Shown piece by piece: positions 1 to 14,600 of a stretch of 64,000 nucleotides of DNA. The notes under the pieces are model-generated. The model made no database searches and was not told the origin of the DNA. It saw only the letters and a program-made list of their open reading frames with translations. Each line of letters opens with the position of its first letter. The first letter of the stretch is position 1. The position numbers and the translations under genes were made by a program. Source of the DNA: Rhea pennata (lineage: Eukaryota > Chordata > Aves > Rheiformes > Rheidae); contig NC_084665.1 of NCBI RefSeq assembly GCF_028389875.1, positions 101,909,435 through 101,973,434 on the forward strand, written 5' to 3'.

Positions 1-3000
1 AATGTAAGGCATTTTACTTTGGCAAACCAAAAATAAGAAGGATATGATTATCATAGGAAAACAGTAAAAGGGCAGTGAAGAGCTGCAAATACTTAGTAAG
101 CAACAGGAAGGTGCAGAAAGGCACAAAACTGAAGGTAGCTGAAGAAGGGGGAAGGCCTGAGGGATAAGAAAATCTGAGATGCACTGTTAAAAGCAGCCAC
201 AGCACAGGATTAACCAGAAGCTGACGGCGCAGAAGACGTTCTGTGAATGTCGCTGCTCGACTAACTATACATAATCAGCTCTGTTCTGCTGCCTGTCTGT
301 ACTATCTGCCTACTGTACCTACCTATATTACTGCCTATCTGCCACTATCTGCTTGTCAAGTCCTTCCATTGGCTTAAAACGTAGGCTATACGCTCTTCAG
401 AAAAGAGATCATCTGCTACAGAAGGTTTGGCGTTTTCGTAGTTAGCACAGTGGAACAGCGATCTCTGATTTAAGTCTTCCACAACGCAAGGACCGTTATA
501 TATATTAATTGTAGAAATTGTACAGCACTCAGGAGTTATCATTTACTTTGCATAGTTAGTGTAGTGATTTTCTTTTTGTGACCTGCAGACTAGCAGGAAA
601 TTCATATTTTTAGGTCCATGAAAAGAAACTAAGAAAAGCATTCTTTTACAATAGACTAATAAGTAGCCTATGCATCAATCTACATCGCTCCTGGGAAGAG
701 TTGAAGCAGTAATACACTGACAAAAGATGAAAACTATTGGTTCTCCATCATTTTTCAGTAATCAGCTGAGATTAGCATCTCTAAGCAACCTATAAGTACC
801 CCTTTAACATGTGAAAGGTTTGGGGTTTTTTTGATGTTTTACTTTCTCATTCAAATTTGCCTTGCTATATTGAAATTCCATTTCTTCTTGTCCTATCCAG
901 AAACGACAAAAAAAAAAAAAAAAACTATTTGGAAGGGTTGGTTTTCTATTATTCGGAATAAAGAATAAAAGCCCTCTCTGCACAAGAAAACAAAGGTACC
1001 AACTTTTGGTACCTTTAGAATTTCACTTACCCTTCACAGATTCTCAAAGATGACTCTTGCTTGATTCAGCCACTTCTTCAAACATCCTTGAACAGATTTC
1101 ATGGTCCAGACAATTTGTTAAATCACATTAAGTGTTCTCTCACCTATATTTCCAGTGGTCTAACCTGAGCTTTCATCCATTTATTGCATATCTAAATAGT
1201 GGGTAGTCAAGTGATGATCTTTTCGTAAAAAATGAAGCAAAGAAAGCTTTAAATACTTCAGTATTTTACGACACATCTGCCTATAACTTTACCTTTACTG
1301 AGTGGAAGTTCTTTCTTCCTGCTATTGTAGCAAGATACAATGATATATTTTTACACTATATTTTCCTTGTGGCATATCTTTGTGCCTTGTTTTTTTCTGA
1401 GTTTGCTCTCTCATTCCTGTTCTGTTCTTTATAATTCTTCCTTAGTAACTTGATCAAATTTTAACTAGCTTTTTTCTTATAGTACTTTCTATTCTTCCTC
1501 CTCAGTGAAATAATTCATTCTTGCACATTTAATATAGCTTCCCAGGGGTCTTCTAGCTATTCCTAACTCCTTTTTTCCTCTCAGGCTTGCCTCCTGTGAT
1601 TAGCAATACCAGTGTGACCATAAATCTGAAACCACATGCAGAGACCTAACACAAATTTGCACATTGCAGGGAATGAATTTCAGAAGTGAGAAACAACTTA
1701 CAGAACAAACACAAACTCCTGCATCTGTGAAATGGGGAAAATCTCCGTGCATATGGTGCATGAATTTGTCAGGTCTTGAAATGTGTAATGATGGGTTAAT
1801 GTTACCACAAGAATCACAGCAGTCAATGGTGAATAAAACATACTTTCATAAAATATGTTGCTACAATTCAATACGTTGCAAAGAGAATTAGAGCCAATTT
1901 AAAAACTTAAGAGCTTTCTGAATGGCAAGAGAGATCTTAAGAAAAAGTTCTTTTGCTAGGACATAGTATTCACAAAATGTCAGGATGACATACTTTACTT
2001 TAAATAATAAATGTTGATTATGAACATACTTAGCAGATAATGGGCAAAGTTATTTCCAATGTCTCTTCTTCATACAAAAGTTTGGATGTGCCCCTGGGGA
2101 CAGAAACGAGACTCACTAAATCAGTCCAAAGCTTTAGAGTTACCTCCACAGGCCTTAGATCCAGCCTTTAATGTGCATGATAAGGTAATGTGAAGTGAAA
2201 ATCTTGAAGATAAATCTAATCAAAGCATGACTGAAGAGCTCTACTGTCAAACAGACTTGTTAACTGAGTAGAGCTACATGCTAATGCTGCTCAGATGTAG
2301 AGGGATAAATAAATTATATCCCATAAGTCAAGTAAGTCTGAGGAAAGCATAAATAGGTAGTGATATAGAAAGATTTACACTGCTGTTTACCCTGTTGGTG
2401 TTGAGCCAAGTTATGACTATTGAAGAACGTATCATTCAAGTGACTTTTATACTGCTGTAGAGTGGACTGATTAAGTAGGCTTATAAAACATTAAAGAAGA
2501 GAGAGAAACTACTACAGACTAATAAAAAAGTTCAGGTATTTCAACAAAACTTCACAAAAGGGAAAAAACAGATCTGAAAAGACAGAACTCTGCAGGGATC
2601 GAGGAAGTTTTACATCTCAAATTGTTGCAACTCTCACTGCAAGATACTCACAGTAGTTATACACTGGTTGCTTTAAAAAATTGAAAATCCAGAAAGGTAA
2701 GCTGAAATTTGTCAAGAATCTTCATAAAACATGGAAATTTCTGGGCTGTGTTATAGGATGTGAATTTGCAGTTTCCAAAATGAAATGATTATGTCTTTTC
2801 TAATTGCACAGTGAAAAAGTGATATTTAAAGCACCGTTTGTCTTCTGGGGACCAGCACAATCCAAGCAGCAATGGATTTAGGATTTCATGGTGTTTTTAG
2901 ATAAGGTCCATCCCAGCTGAACAAAAGGTTTAGTGCCTTTAACAAATAATTTATTGCAACCCAAAAAATTAAGCAAGAACAGCAAAACAAGACTACCTTG

Positions 3001-6000
3001 AAAGAACAGAAAATCTAGATCTCCATCTGAGAGCAGCTCAGCAGCCACACTGAAGTAACTATCAAAATTTATTCTTCTTCTCTTGAAAGATGACATACTG
3101 AAAAGTGTCAAACTCAGCTAGAGAATGGAGCCATGGACAGATTTCCCTTCTGAAGAACCAGTTTCACACATCACTCCCTCTTACCCAAGCCAATGCCTGA
3201 TTTTCCTAAGCTTGAGAAAAATATGACAGTAAAAAAGACGGGTGGAGTAACAAATAGGTATTTACTGACATTCTTGTGTTTCACAAAATACTATCCAGAA
3301 ATAACTGAGCCAATATTAAAGACATAGAGAGAGGACAGCAGTTTTACGCAAGTTCAGCGTGGCCCTAGATGAAGAGATAAACTTCTCTTCAGAAGACATA
3401 TGCATAACTGCAAGCACTTATGACATTTATTCTTTGACATTTTAAGAATAATTGCAGCTTAAAGTTTTCACCTTTTTTATGTCATGCAAGTTTTTAGCTT
3501 CTTGAAGAAAAATCATTTTTAATCATCTCTGTGCCACCAGAAGTTGTTGTGTGAGGTCTGAGCCCAGCATCTTCAGGGTCTTCCAGCCCAGTGGCAGGAT
3601 GAAGGCCAAAATCCTTTACTGCTCAGAGTCTGAACATTAAGTATAATGATCAGTGGCTTATAAACATACACAAAACATCCACATCTCCATCTGTACCTTG
3701 CCCTGAGTTTGTCTGTAAATGCTTTTGAAACAGAAAGAAACAATCTTTAGGGTAATTGCTGCACTTGAAAAAGTCACAGAGGGAATCGTTTGTGTTTAAT
3801 TAGTGCTTGAACAAGAAAAATGAAAGTATGCAAACTCTGTCACTATTTAACATTCTCTGTTGTGCTCTATATCCACAAAAGAGTCATGATCTACTTTTTA
3901 TTTTTCTTTCAGATCTATTATTTTTAGAACACACATTTGACTTTAGCTGTACACTGCTGTTCAGCATTCAGTCTGTAAGTGCCAATAGCAATAGTACCAA
4001 AGGTGTGACCCCAGAACTTGGTCATACGTTGTTATAAATATTTACATTACAAAGATATGTGTTATGACAGTTGGAGAAATTGGATATTCTGTTAGTACAG
4101 TGTCAACTACACAACCAGATTTCTGTGACCAAATTAGATAAAGGATATACACCATCTGTAAATGGCTCAAGAGGAGCCCGTGACCCTCCCAGAGCTTAAA
4201 AAACTCCAAGCTGACACTCAGGTAGCTGAGCACATTCATTCTCAGTCATTTGCTTTGCAAAGGTAACAGGCATATAAATCACTTAAAATCTCAGACATTA
4301 ACCTGATCATGCCACAAAGAGTGTTAGTTGATTAACAACGCTTAGCTACCACTAAGAAAAGTCACATGAGGCTTGCTTCACTTCTTACATGTTTCACTTC
4401 TGTTTTCATCTTGGCTTTGCTTTCATGTTTTACTTTCCTAATTGCTTCAGGAAATGACTAGAGGTTACATGCTGCCTGGAAATAGAGCTGTTTTAAAGAA
4501 AATGTGCTGCAGTGCATTGATCTAAGTGATCCCAAATCTATTCTTCCCTGATGGGGCGCAGCGAGTGACCTTACCTGAGCGCAGAAATGCCTGCTCTTCC
4601 ATTGAGAGTTTACAGCTCATGATTTCAGTTTTCACCCATATTAAATATATTATAAATCTTTAACTTGTGAAGCACTTAGCCAATATGCAGGTCTCCACAA
4701 TGTATTGCAGCTCTTCTGCTGTTTGGTCGGCGTCCCGCACTTTGAGGAATTGTGATCAGCTCTGGAGGTTGGGTTTCCCTCTGCACGGGTGAGGGATCTC
4801 TGCTGAGATATTCTTTTAGAAAGAGGAATGCCAGGTAGATTTTCTGCTTAAAAAAATAAATACACACAATAGCACCTTTATGCTAGTCCATCACGAGTAT
4901 GTGAGCACATGCACCCGTCAGTATCCTTTGCTGGGCACAGATTATCTCCTGTACGTAGTACAACTATGGGACACACTCAGCATGTTGCTCCTCCTTTCAG
5001 CATTTGCAGAATGACCTTATTTTGGCAGGGGGAGGTATTAACTCTGGGTTTATTGCAAACAAATTTATTGAAGATAGCAATACAGCGTAGTCACAGCAAG
5101 CGAATCTTACTGCATGTTCATTATTGCCTGAGTCTCGGTTTCTTACCTCTCCAGCGGTTTCTTGACAGAGATGCTGTTAACTCCCAGAGAGTAACCTTGA
5201 CAGGTGTCCCAACTCAAGGGGAAGTTCACCACCGTGCAGCCCACTGCCGTGCAGCTCGGGGAGCTCTAGGCTGCAGCGCTATTTATGGGCACAGAGTTTG
5301 ACTCATGGTCGTGGGATATTCACTGTGGGGATGTACCTTTTTTGCTGATCTCATGCCCATTTTTGGCCTCACCAGTTGCAACCTGTATCACTCAGTTCCT
5401 CCTGGTCAGCACTGGGTACTGTTAGTTATTTGTGATCAGCTGGGCTGGAAAAAAGGGGTGAAAGGAGCCGGGTGGTTACACTCTGCTGCACCTACTTCAT
5501 GATCAGCTGCCTCTGAGAGTAAATATAACATTTTAACTAAAAGTTTGCAATACTTTGGCTAAGGCACAAAGAGTGAATGGTCCCAAGCCTCTGTGCCAGT
5601 CAGTGCTTGGTAGAATGCATGGCTTCTAATAATAAAAGATAGAACAGAGACCCCAACTCTGAATTTTTCTTTAGCGTTGCAGTTTTGTCTGAGAAATATA
5701 TACTTAATTTGGTTCGTTTTCATTTATCATATCCATCATGATTTTTATAGTGTCACTATAACCAAAAGAAACATTTTTAGAAAATACAATAAATTATCTA
5801 GTAAAATATCTGTTAATTACTTGATGCAAGCAATGTCCGCAGTTTGAGAACTGTAGTTGTCATTGCAATTACTGGGAATAGATATAGAAAATTTGAGATT
5901 TTGACTTTTCAGTTTGCTTTCAGAGCAATAAAGTGTCAGACATCATTAACTACACAATATAGCTACTCAGATAAAAATAATAGTTTTTGCATTTTTAATT

Positions 6001-6490
6001 TTAATAGAACTCCAATAAGCTAAACTATGGTTAACTGAGATTTATATGTGGAATTTTAAAGTGTTCTGAATACACATGAGAAATGAAATGGCAGGAAAAC
6101 CTTATCTATAGCAATGCTGTCAGGTAGTGCAATTGTATAACATCTGTATGGACAAGAACAACAAATAGAACAGTGTCTACCAGTTCTTTTCAACAAGCTA
6201 ATGTCCAGGATGTTTAAGTTCACAAAAACCTTTTTCTATAGGATTGCAGCTGCAATGAAGTCATAGGGATAACCTCACCTTGGCGCCAATTTGCAGTTGA
6301 TACAGATGAGTATAGCTCTATTTATTTTGATTGCCCATAAATGAAAATTGATGACATGATAGTCACTATTAAAGCAAATGTTATGCTTAAGAAAAGTGGA
6401 TATGAGATTCTAATTTTCTAAAAGGGCCTTTATGTTTGCCTCACAAAACTCATTGCCAGACATGGCTGTAAGAGCTTAATTTTTGGCACA
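1..6490. other. Intergenic DNA, no gene recognised
   Basis: AT-rich sequence with short unrelated open frames on both strands, none over about 130 codons and none resembling a known protein. It contains a 17-base A run at 908-924 and a perfect inverted repeat at 992-1016. I see no CR1, tRNA or LTR signature. Confidence 0.6.
992..1016. repeat. Perfect 11-bp inverted repeat with 3-base loop
   Basis: AAAGGTACCAA is followed by CTT and then by its exact reverse complement TTGGTACCTTT. Each arm contains the KpnI palindrome GGTACC. It lies in otherwise plain AT-rich DNA. Confidence 0.9.
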
Positions 6491-6499
6491 CTGATTTTC

Positions 6500-6960
6500 A
6501 AGTCTAGCGTGAGGTGCCCAGGAGGAGGAAAACAAGTTCCAAGGCTGATTTTCTCTTTTGGAGAGATTGCTGTGAGACCTTCGTCGTGCGCCGCCGGATG
6601 ATGCAGCTCAAGCAGGAAAGGGTCCCTGTGACCCTGGTGGCAGGAGGGGCTGGAGGCACCAGCAGCCAGGTGACCTCCTGCCTGGGATGCACAGAGCCCG
6701 CTCCCTCCTCACCTGCTTCCACTGCGGTTCCTGCTATAAAGGTCGGGGTTTTGCTCTGTGCTCAGTCTCCTGTTGCTCGGTGAGCCTGCTCTGGCTGCTC
6801 AGCAGCCAGTCGGGGTAGGCAGAGCGGGACCAGGGTGCCACAGCCTTACCAGGCTGCAGCCAGCAGCTCGCAAGCACCACCAGTACCCACCCAAATTCGC
6901 CAGGCAGCCTCACCGGGCGGTGAATGCTCAGCACAGGAATAATCCAGGGCCCTGAGAAGC
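6500..6960. other. GC-rich patch with overlapping open frames
   Basis: This stretch is clearly richer in G and C than its surroundings and includes CGTCGTGCGCCGCCGG around 6,580-6,600. Several overlapping open frames exist on both strands because AT-rich stop codons are rare here. None reads like a known protein. It could be an old repeat, a CpG-bearing regulatory element or a noncoding exon; the sequence alone does not decide. Confidence 0.45.
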
Positions 6961-9547
6961 CAGTATTTCTTGCAGGCCGCAGCAGTCTGCTGCCAGAGGT
7001 ATGGTTTTCTCATATAAATATTTTTCATACAAAGTAAGCTTCTCTGTTGAAAACACCAGAGTTTTCCCAGTCTCGTGGATGATTTGAGAGCTTGCAGGTG
7101 AGCTTGGAAAGGCCAAAAATTCCCTGTTTTCAGTTCCAATACCTGCACGTGGCTAAAGTTTTATATGCAAAGTTTAAACAATGTTTTATACTTTTTTAAG
7201 GGAGCCTAAACTCTCCTGGCTAATGAAATCCTTATTTTTGATGCTATTTTGTACATCTGATTTCTGATGCTGCGGATAAACCAGTCTTTGCTGGAGGAAA
7301 TAGATACTCACACTTCCTAGTTAGTCTGTGTTATTCAAAAGCCTAAATAAACCAAAACTCCAGAGGCTTAGGCAGATTTAATCCTCTTTTCCACTAACCT
7401 TGTCAAACATATGGGAGACTTCTAAAGTTAGCAGTTTTAGCACCTCATATTTTCAAAGAAGGAGCCTTAGTTTGTAAAGGGGTCCCTGTGCAGTACCAAA
7501 TTTGTGTGAAGACCAAAACACTACCTTATTGCAATAGCTCAGCTTTACTTCTTCGTTTACTGAAGGAATGAAACTAGAGCAAGGGAGGGTGATCTTTATC
7601 CCATGTAATAACAGCATTACTCTGATATGGATGATATTAAACCTTACCAAAAAGAGAAAAGAATCTTTAAAGTATAAGAAAAAAGAACCCAACTGAAAAT
7701 CTAGAGATACGATCCTAGATAACCAATTCACAGAATATCTAACCTCAATAAGCAGCACCTTTCTTGTGACTTGGATGGAGTTTGTTCTTCCATACTGGAC
7801 ATGTGCTCTCACGACAATATTTAAACGTATTCCAGTCTTCCAGCTGGGTAAAGAAGCAGCAGACAAGCACACAGGCACAGCTCAGATGAAAGTCCGCAAG
7901 TTCCTGCCAGATACTTCTCTTCCCTTATTTCCATTGCCTCTTTCTTTACCCTGTTACCACCAAAGAAAGCCCTGACATACTGCAGCAGTGTGTCGATATT
8001 GGTGAAAACCAGTGGCCAAACACAGTGAACTTCCCAACCTACTCTCACTGCAAAAACTGAACCTCTGTAATGAGAACAACCACTAAACTCATGGTACAAC
8101 TCTACAAGTTCATCAAAACATGTTCAATTACAACAACAATTTGCTCCTATGAACATAGATAATAGACGGAGACATAATGGTCTGCAAGGCCACATAACAC
8201 ATCAGAGAATGATTTACCAGGAGGCACCGAGAGCTTTAGATCTTTTTTTTACAATCTCACTAACTCCTACCACCAATAACTTCTGTTATGGCACTGGCAG
8301 CGTTCACTGCCTTCGGCCACACACCTCCTACCCTGAAGCTATGGCACCCTGACCACGACAGCAGGAAGCAGCACTGCCCTCTCAAACAGTCTGTACGGGC
8401 TCCCCGTCTGGGGTCTGCCTGCATACACTTCTCACCGATGGAGTCTGTCCTTAAAACAGTTACAAAACATCAAAAATTGATCCTAACCTCCACAATGAAA
8501 TACTCTTCCATGCTGTGAAGGAAATGTTCATACGCAAGTTGCTGTGATTTTCCACAAATAAAAAAACATGTACAAAATGACATTCTCCACATCCCTGGAA
8601 GTTTTACTCCTCTTCAAGGGCACATCTCAGTGGTATATCTCTAGCAAAACACAGTTTCAATAAAAATTCAACTTCGAAAAACAATTCTGCACAAACAAGG
8701 CCAAAAGGTTTGTCAAGTCCTCGTGACTCTCTGTCAAAGCTGTTCATTTCACCAATGAGAAGATGCTTATTTTTGTGTCCAGTTAATCCCAAGTTCTTTC
8801 TATGTCATTCCTGACTCCTATATGACCTCCATTACTAAAGATTTCACAGGCCAGTTCTTTCTCTATGTCTTTGGTGTCCTTCCGCAGATGTAACCAAGGG
8901 CTTGACCTGGCACCACAGTGGAAATTTATTTAATGTTTTCTTGTGTTGCGCAAGTCAGAAGAAAATCCATTTCAATCTACCCCAGATGCATTAGCTTTGC
9001 AGGGCAAGAGGGAAAAGCAGCCAAAACAAAGTAGAGCATCACTTGGCAATGGGCAAAACTAAATCCAAATATGAATACACACAAGAAATGAAATTGCTTC
9101 ATAGGAAATACCACTTTTATACACAAGCCCTCCAGAGATAAAATGCCCTTTAAGACAAGAATTTTGGAAACTCTAGGTAAGCAATGAGAGCATAAAATTC
9201 CAATTACTCACCTCAGGCACTAAGAGAAAAATTCAAAAAACAGCACACCTGTGGTACTGCCCTTAGCGGACCTACCAATACCCAGGAGGCAGAGAGCGCT
9301 TTGGATAAGGGGGACCCCTTCAGTCATGTCAGCATAATAGGGTTGTTCTATGTTTCCGATTTTCTTTAACCTGAGGCTATTCCACTTCCAGTCACCACGG
9401 AAAATGGCATGTTGCTACTTACAAAAGAAGAGTGAACTGATACAATTTTGTTAGCAGATAGCAGTAAACAGACAAACAGTAGCTCATGAAAAAGAGCTTT
9501 TACCTATTTAATGTAGACAAGTGAGTACATGACTGAGCAACCAAGGG

Positions 9548-9592
9548 AGTCTCTGGTAGAAAGCAACCACAGTCTCTGGTAGAAAGCAACCA
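9548..9592. repeat. Two-copy 23-bp tandem duplication
   Basis: AGTCTCTGGTAGAAAGCAAC followed by CAC occurs at 9548-9570. It is repeated directly from 9571 with 22 of its 23 bases, ending at 9592. The copies are identical over those bases, which suggests a recent slippage event. Confidence 0.92.
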
Positions 9593-11645
9593 ACTCTGAT
9601 CCAACAGTCACAAGAGACTTTTAAGGGGACTGCAGTATGCTGGAAAACAGAGAAAACTGGGAGAAGAGCATATAAGAAAAACACATTTGCCTGTTGGATA
9701 GAAATCACTTAAGGAAGAAAAACAGGAGTTTGGTTCCTCACAGTGGTAAGACAGGATATCATAAAACCCACCAAAGTAAATCTTAAACTCTAAAAATATC
9801 AGATAAGGAGCTATATGATTCACTAGGTTGGAGGACACTACATACTTTTAGCCAACCTCCATCTTATCCTGCAGATTAACATGCAGCTCTATCAGCACAC
9901 TTACCTGAGAAACATAGGGGTTCAGCCATTCAAAATGACACCAAGGGTCATCTGTGGACCATCTCCCATGGCCACAGGGATCTCCATCCTGCTGGCAGCC
10001 TCTGACATCAGGGTCAGGAGCTCTGGGGCCCCATCCCAAACCTGGTCCTGCCACTCCGCTCCTGCCCCCTTGCTCACACAATACAGCAACTCGAGAGACT
10101 GTGCTACCAAGTGAGGAAATTATCTGAATTGAAAATTCACCTTTTTTTTCACCAGAGCTGTAATGACTGCTTCAATAAAGTACATTTTGAAAACTAATTT
10201 TGCAGATTTTATGCCTTTATGTAACTTCATTCATTATTTCCTGAGTCCCTGAGAATTCTGCTACGGCCCCTTTGAACTGATCCCATACCACATAGGCTCA
10301 TAAAGTGGCATCTCAGGGAAGCACCTATGAAAGACCAGGTGGAGAAGTACAAGTGCTGCTGGAGCAACCCCAAACTGAAAAATCAACTTTATGCACAAAT
10401 TAAAAACATCTCTGGAAAGACATTTCACATTGCAGCATTAGAAACTTAATTCATTTGACTTCAAGAACAAGCAGCACTGTTTTCATTTTTAAATAAAAAA
10501 GAGACAACTGCACTGCATTATCTTCCAGTTAGTAACACTTGCTGAATAATTACAGTTTATTGTATCTCATTCTCTTAATACCCTTTTTCTGGAGAAATAA
10601 ACAGCAAGTGTGCTACAGTGATTGTAGGCAAGCAGCTACATCTGCTCTAGTGTATTCCATATAGAGGCATAATTTACAATCATCATTTATTATTTGCCAG
10701 ATTAGTTACTGGACAGTAATGGTAGAGCTACTCAATTTTCTTCCTTATGGGGGAGGATGAACAAAATGAGAGTGCATTGCTGAGTGACCCTGCCTGTGCT
10801 GCATGAGAGAAACTCCAGCCCAGCCCTGCAGCATTCACAACCCAGGACTGGTGGACAGGTTTTGATGTATTTTTGCATTTTACCTGTATATCCATGGTTG
10901 TCATACAACGGTTAGGAGCAACAGGGAACAGGGAAAGGAGCAAGGAGGAAAAGAGGTTTCTGCCTGGGGTGCTCTAGATGCCAATCACAATAAAATAAGA
11001 TCGAAGGATTTATGATGAGCAGTAGCCTGAGGTAGGAGCAGGGCAAACACACAGCCACAGAAACTTCCAAAGATGTTGTGCAGTTTTAGAGCCAAGCCAC
11101 ACCGGCTTGTTTTGCACCCAACAGAAATGCCACCACTGATGCAGCAGCATCGCAGATAAACCGTAACAGAGCTCTGCGAGGCCCAGCTCTCTGCACTGCC
11201 TGGCGGGGGTGTCTGCTTCCTGCTTCATTTGTAGTGGACTCCTTTCAGTCAACTTCATTTAAAAAAGCTGAACAAACAGAGGCAAATGGACAGGTGTGGT
11301 CAGACCATCGAGGACTAACGTACCAGGTAGCACCAAGTACTCTCTCTAACACCAGACTGGAGAGTGAGGACAAATATAAGTGAGATAAAAAAGAAAAAGA
11401 GATCACAGTATCTTTGAAAAGATCTCAAGCATCAGAAAGCAAGTGGCAATACCCTGGATTGCCCTGTAGGTGCTGATCCACTCCTGGTACAAAGCAACAT
11501 ATGCTTTTTGCAACAACAGAAAAATCAGAATAATTCTCATGAAAAGAGATTTGCTCTGTCCAGAGCTGATTTGCCTAATATCTGAATGCTCAGTTTAAAC
11601 AAGGATTGTGCAGAGTAGAGACAGAGATACAGAAAATGAATGCAC

Positions 11646-11681
11646 CATCTAAGGTTTCTTGTACATCTAAGGTTTCTTGTA
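11646..11681. repeat. Two-copy 18-bp tandem duplication
   Basis: CATCTAAGGTTTCTTGTA occurs twice back to back (11646-11663 and 11664-11681) with no mismatch. Confidence 0.95.
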
Positions 11682-14600
11682 CTGTGCTACTCACAACTCT
11701 CCACTGATACATTTTCCTCCTTTCCTTTACTTGCAGTAGATCAGTAGCATTGAAATAAAATACAAGAGAAACACAAACGCTATATTGTGAACCTTAAGGA
11801 GTCTTTGGCATAGAACAGGTTTGGCCGTGAAGGTTCAGATACCAATTTCTTGTGCCCATGCGAGTGTCTTCTGCTGTAACAGCAGCATCATGGTCACATT
11901 TAAGGGACTGGCAGTCAACGATGTTGCATTTCATCCCACACTTCCCTGGGCAGGATGTGTGGAGGACAGATGAAGGGGAAGAGCCATCCCACGCCACCAC
12001 CAAGATAGAGGCACCTGCTTGGGCTGGGCTAAAGAGCAAAAGGGAGAAGCAGCAAGTAGCAGTGCCTGCCCACTGCTACATTTTTTGTCTGTTTCGTTCA
12101 TTTCCACAAGATGAAGCAATAGAAAGCAAAGAGAAAAGGACGCAAATGCAACTCGGGCAAACAAGTAGTGAGGGTGGGAAGCAGCTAGAAGAAAGGGCAC
12201 GAGGTGCTATGGGGCGCTACCAGGGCACATCAACAGAAGGATCAAAAGCCGGACCTACCATGATTCAGGCCTTTCAGTGACCCACAAAGAGGACCTTTGC
12301 ACTGGGACAGAGAAGGAACAGATGTGAGGGCCACTGTGCCAGGCCCAGTTAGATGAGGACATTTCCTGCACTGCTGGAAACCAGTTACAACTCCCATTTG
12401 CTTCTTCCCTTCACTCACAAACAACAGACACACCATTGCCAGGACACTCCCTGCATTCCTGGAAATTGTTGCCATTTCATAGCTAAAGACAGAACTTACA
12501 TGATGAAATAAGTCACTAAATAAAGCAGCTGCTTTTATTGTAGCACATTAACTTCTGTATTATTCTGAACGAACGCTTGCAGCGGGACTGAGCACGTGTT
12601 CCTTTCCTTCGGGGCAGCTGTCGAGCTAGAACCACTTGTCAAGTGTTGAGTGAGTCAGGTCCATGCTATCAAAGGTCACAGGCCACCTCGTGCACTCATT
12701 TGCTGTAAAAAAATGAATGTTTTTAAGCATCCAAAGCATCTTTACAGTAACCTACCCAGGGTACCTGGCAACATCATGTAACATCTATGACACACATCAA
12801 AATCTGTGGCTGCTGTCAGAGTAATCTGGGGCACGGGAGGAGACCCTCAAGGAGTAGTTGTTCTGCTGAGTGAGCAGCTTTTTGAGTCTGTGGGCTTTGG
12901 GTTTTATTTTTACTGTAAACATAGCACACTTCTCCGTCAGCCCAGTCAATTTTTCTGTCTAACACACACAGTCACATCTTGTGGGATTCGTAGAGCAGGT
13001 GGTGCACATGGAGGTCTGGGAATCAAGACTCCGGCTTTTATTTTTTCAGGAAAAGACACAAAAGATATCTTAATGAAAGACAACAGAAAAACTATAAAGG
13101 GAGGTAAGGGGTGGAGGAGTGAGAAATACCCTGAAGATCACCCCCCACAGCATGCTCAGTGGTAAAATCAGATCCTTCTAGCATCTAATCAGAGAGATGC
13201 TTTGAGCTTTTTTTCTGCTTGAGGAAATTCTGTGCTGATGCTCAGATGATTATTCTCCCATCCATTAATGCATTTTCAGTTTATGTAAATACAACTTTTA
13301 ACATTTAAACTGTTTGTATCAAAAGTCATTTTGATGCCAGATCCGAGCTGCTTAGTGTTGCTTCACTGGACAAGTTCTTTTGTTGTGTGGTTTATTCTTA
13401 TTATTATTATTTGAAATTGCAAAAAAATATTTTCTGCCTAAGGAAAACAAAAATGCACCAAAGGCAGAAAGAGAGCAACTCCACAGAGGGGCTGTGCAAT
13501 GGGATTCTTAAGAATAACATTAGGAGGAGACTTGGCTGGGCTGTCCCAATCCTCCTTTTTAAGGTTTTTGAGTCTACCTCCAGAGGTTGGGATCACCTTG
13601 GGACAGGCATTCATCACACCTACTGTTCTCTGCAGGAGCCAGTACCAGATGTGCCACAGTACAAACAGGAGACCTCTAAAGATAAAGGTTCAACGTGTTC
13701 ACATATATTTTCAGTACATGACCCACAGCCTCATGCCATGCCCAGCAGCTCATGCCAGGGCCACCTGGACCTCCCTTTCTCTACATGACGTGTAGGCTAC
13801 AGACAAGGACTCAAAAAGCCTTTGCTGGGTCCGCACTGAACTCCTCACAGGCCCCTCTCTGCACCTGTGAGGAGGTCTAAATGCTGTGAGAAGGCTCCAC
13901 TTGTGAAAGGGAAGAACATGAAAGGAGAAAAGGATCTGCAGAAACCAGTAGTCTGTTTTCTTCTAAGTACAGGCAAGCCAACACCAAATTTCCTCCCTCC
14001 TTACAGTGCTTCGTGGATTTCTCTGCCAGATGGACTCCCATTTTCCGCTGCAGCACTCCTGGCAGTGCCCCACTGCGGTGCAGGCACAACACGATGCCAT
14101 GGGCTACAAATAGGTGTCAGCACTTTCTGCTGACTACCATGACATCTTCTCTTGCAATAACCTCAGAATAAAGTATGCCAACCAAGACTGTTCCAGTTTA
14201 AGCCATCAAAAGTATATTAAATCCAGAACTGTCTTGTTGCATCCCAGTCAGGCAGGCAAACCAATCCCATAGGACAGCAGACTGACCAGGGATGGCAGAA
14301 GGGGACAGTGGTGGCCAGAGACAGGATGGAGGGCCAGCTGTGAGCTGGTACTTTTAAAACTTTGAATTCCTCTGCTCATACCCTTCCACAGCAAAGGTAA
14401 TTATGCTTCAGTCCTTAAAGAGGTTCAACTTTTATTTCTCATCAATATCAAAAATTCTGGTGACTGAGCAACTAACCAGAAACTGAAGCTTCCTCCAACA
14501 AGGAGATTTACTAACTGCTACTTTGGGCAATTGGAAATGTAAATTAAAACCTCTCAGGGCTGCATCATAACGATTTAATTGTGAACTGTGCAGAGGTGTG

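Noticed and set aside
7453..7878. 141-codon minus-strand open frame.
   Set aside because: No recognisable domain; overlapping frames on both strands are equally open.
13387..13788. 133-codon plus-strand open frame overlapping a second plus-strand frame.
   Set aside because: Low-complexity tyrosine-rich start and no family resemblance; two frames open at once suggests composition, not coding.
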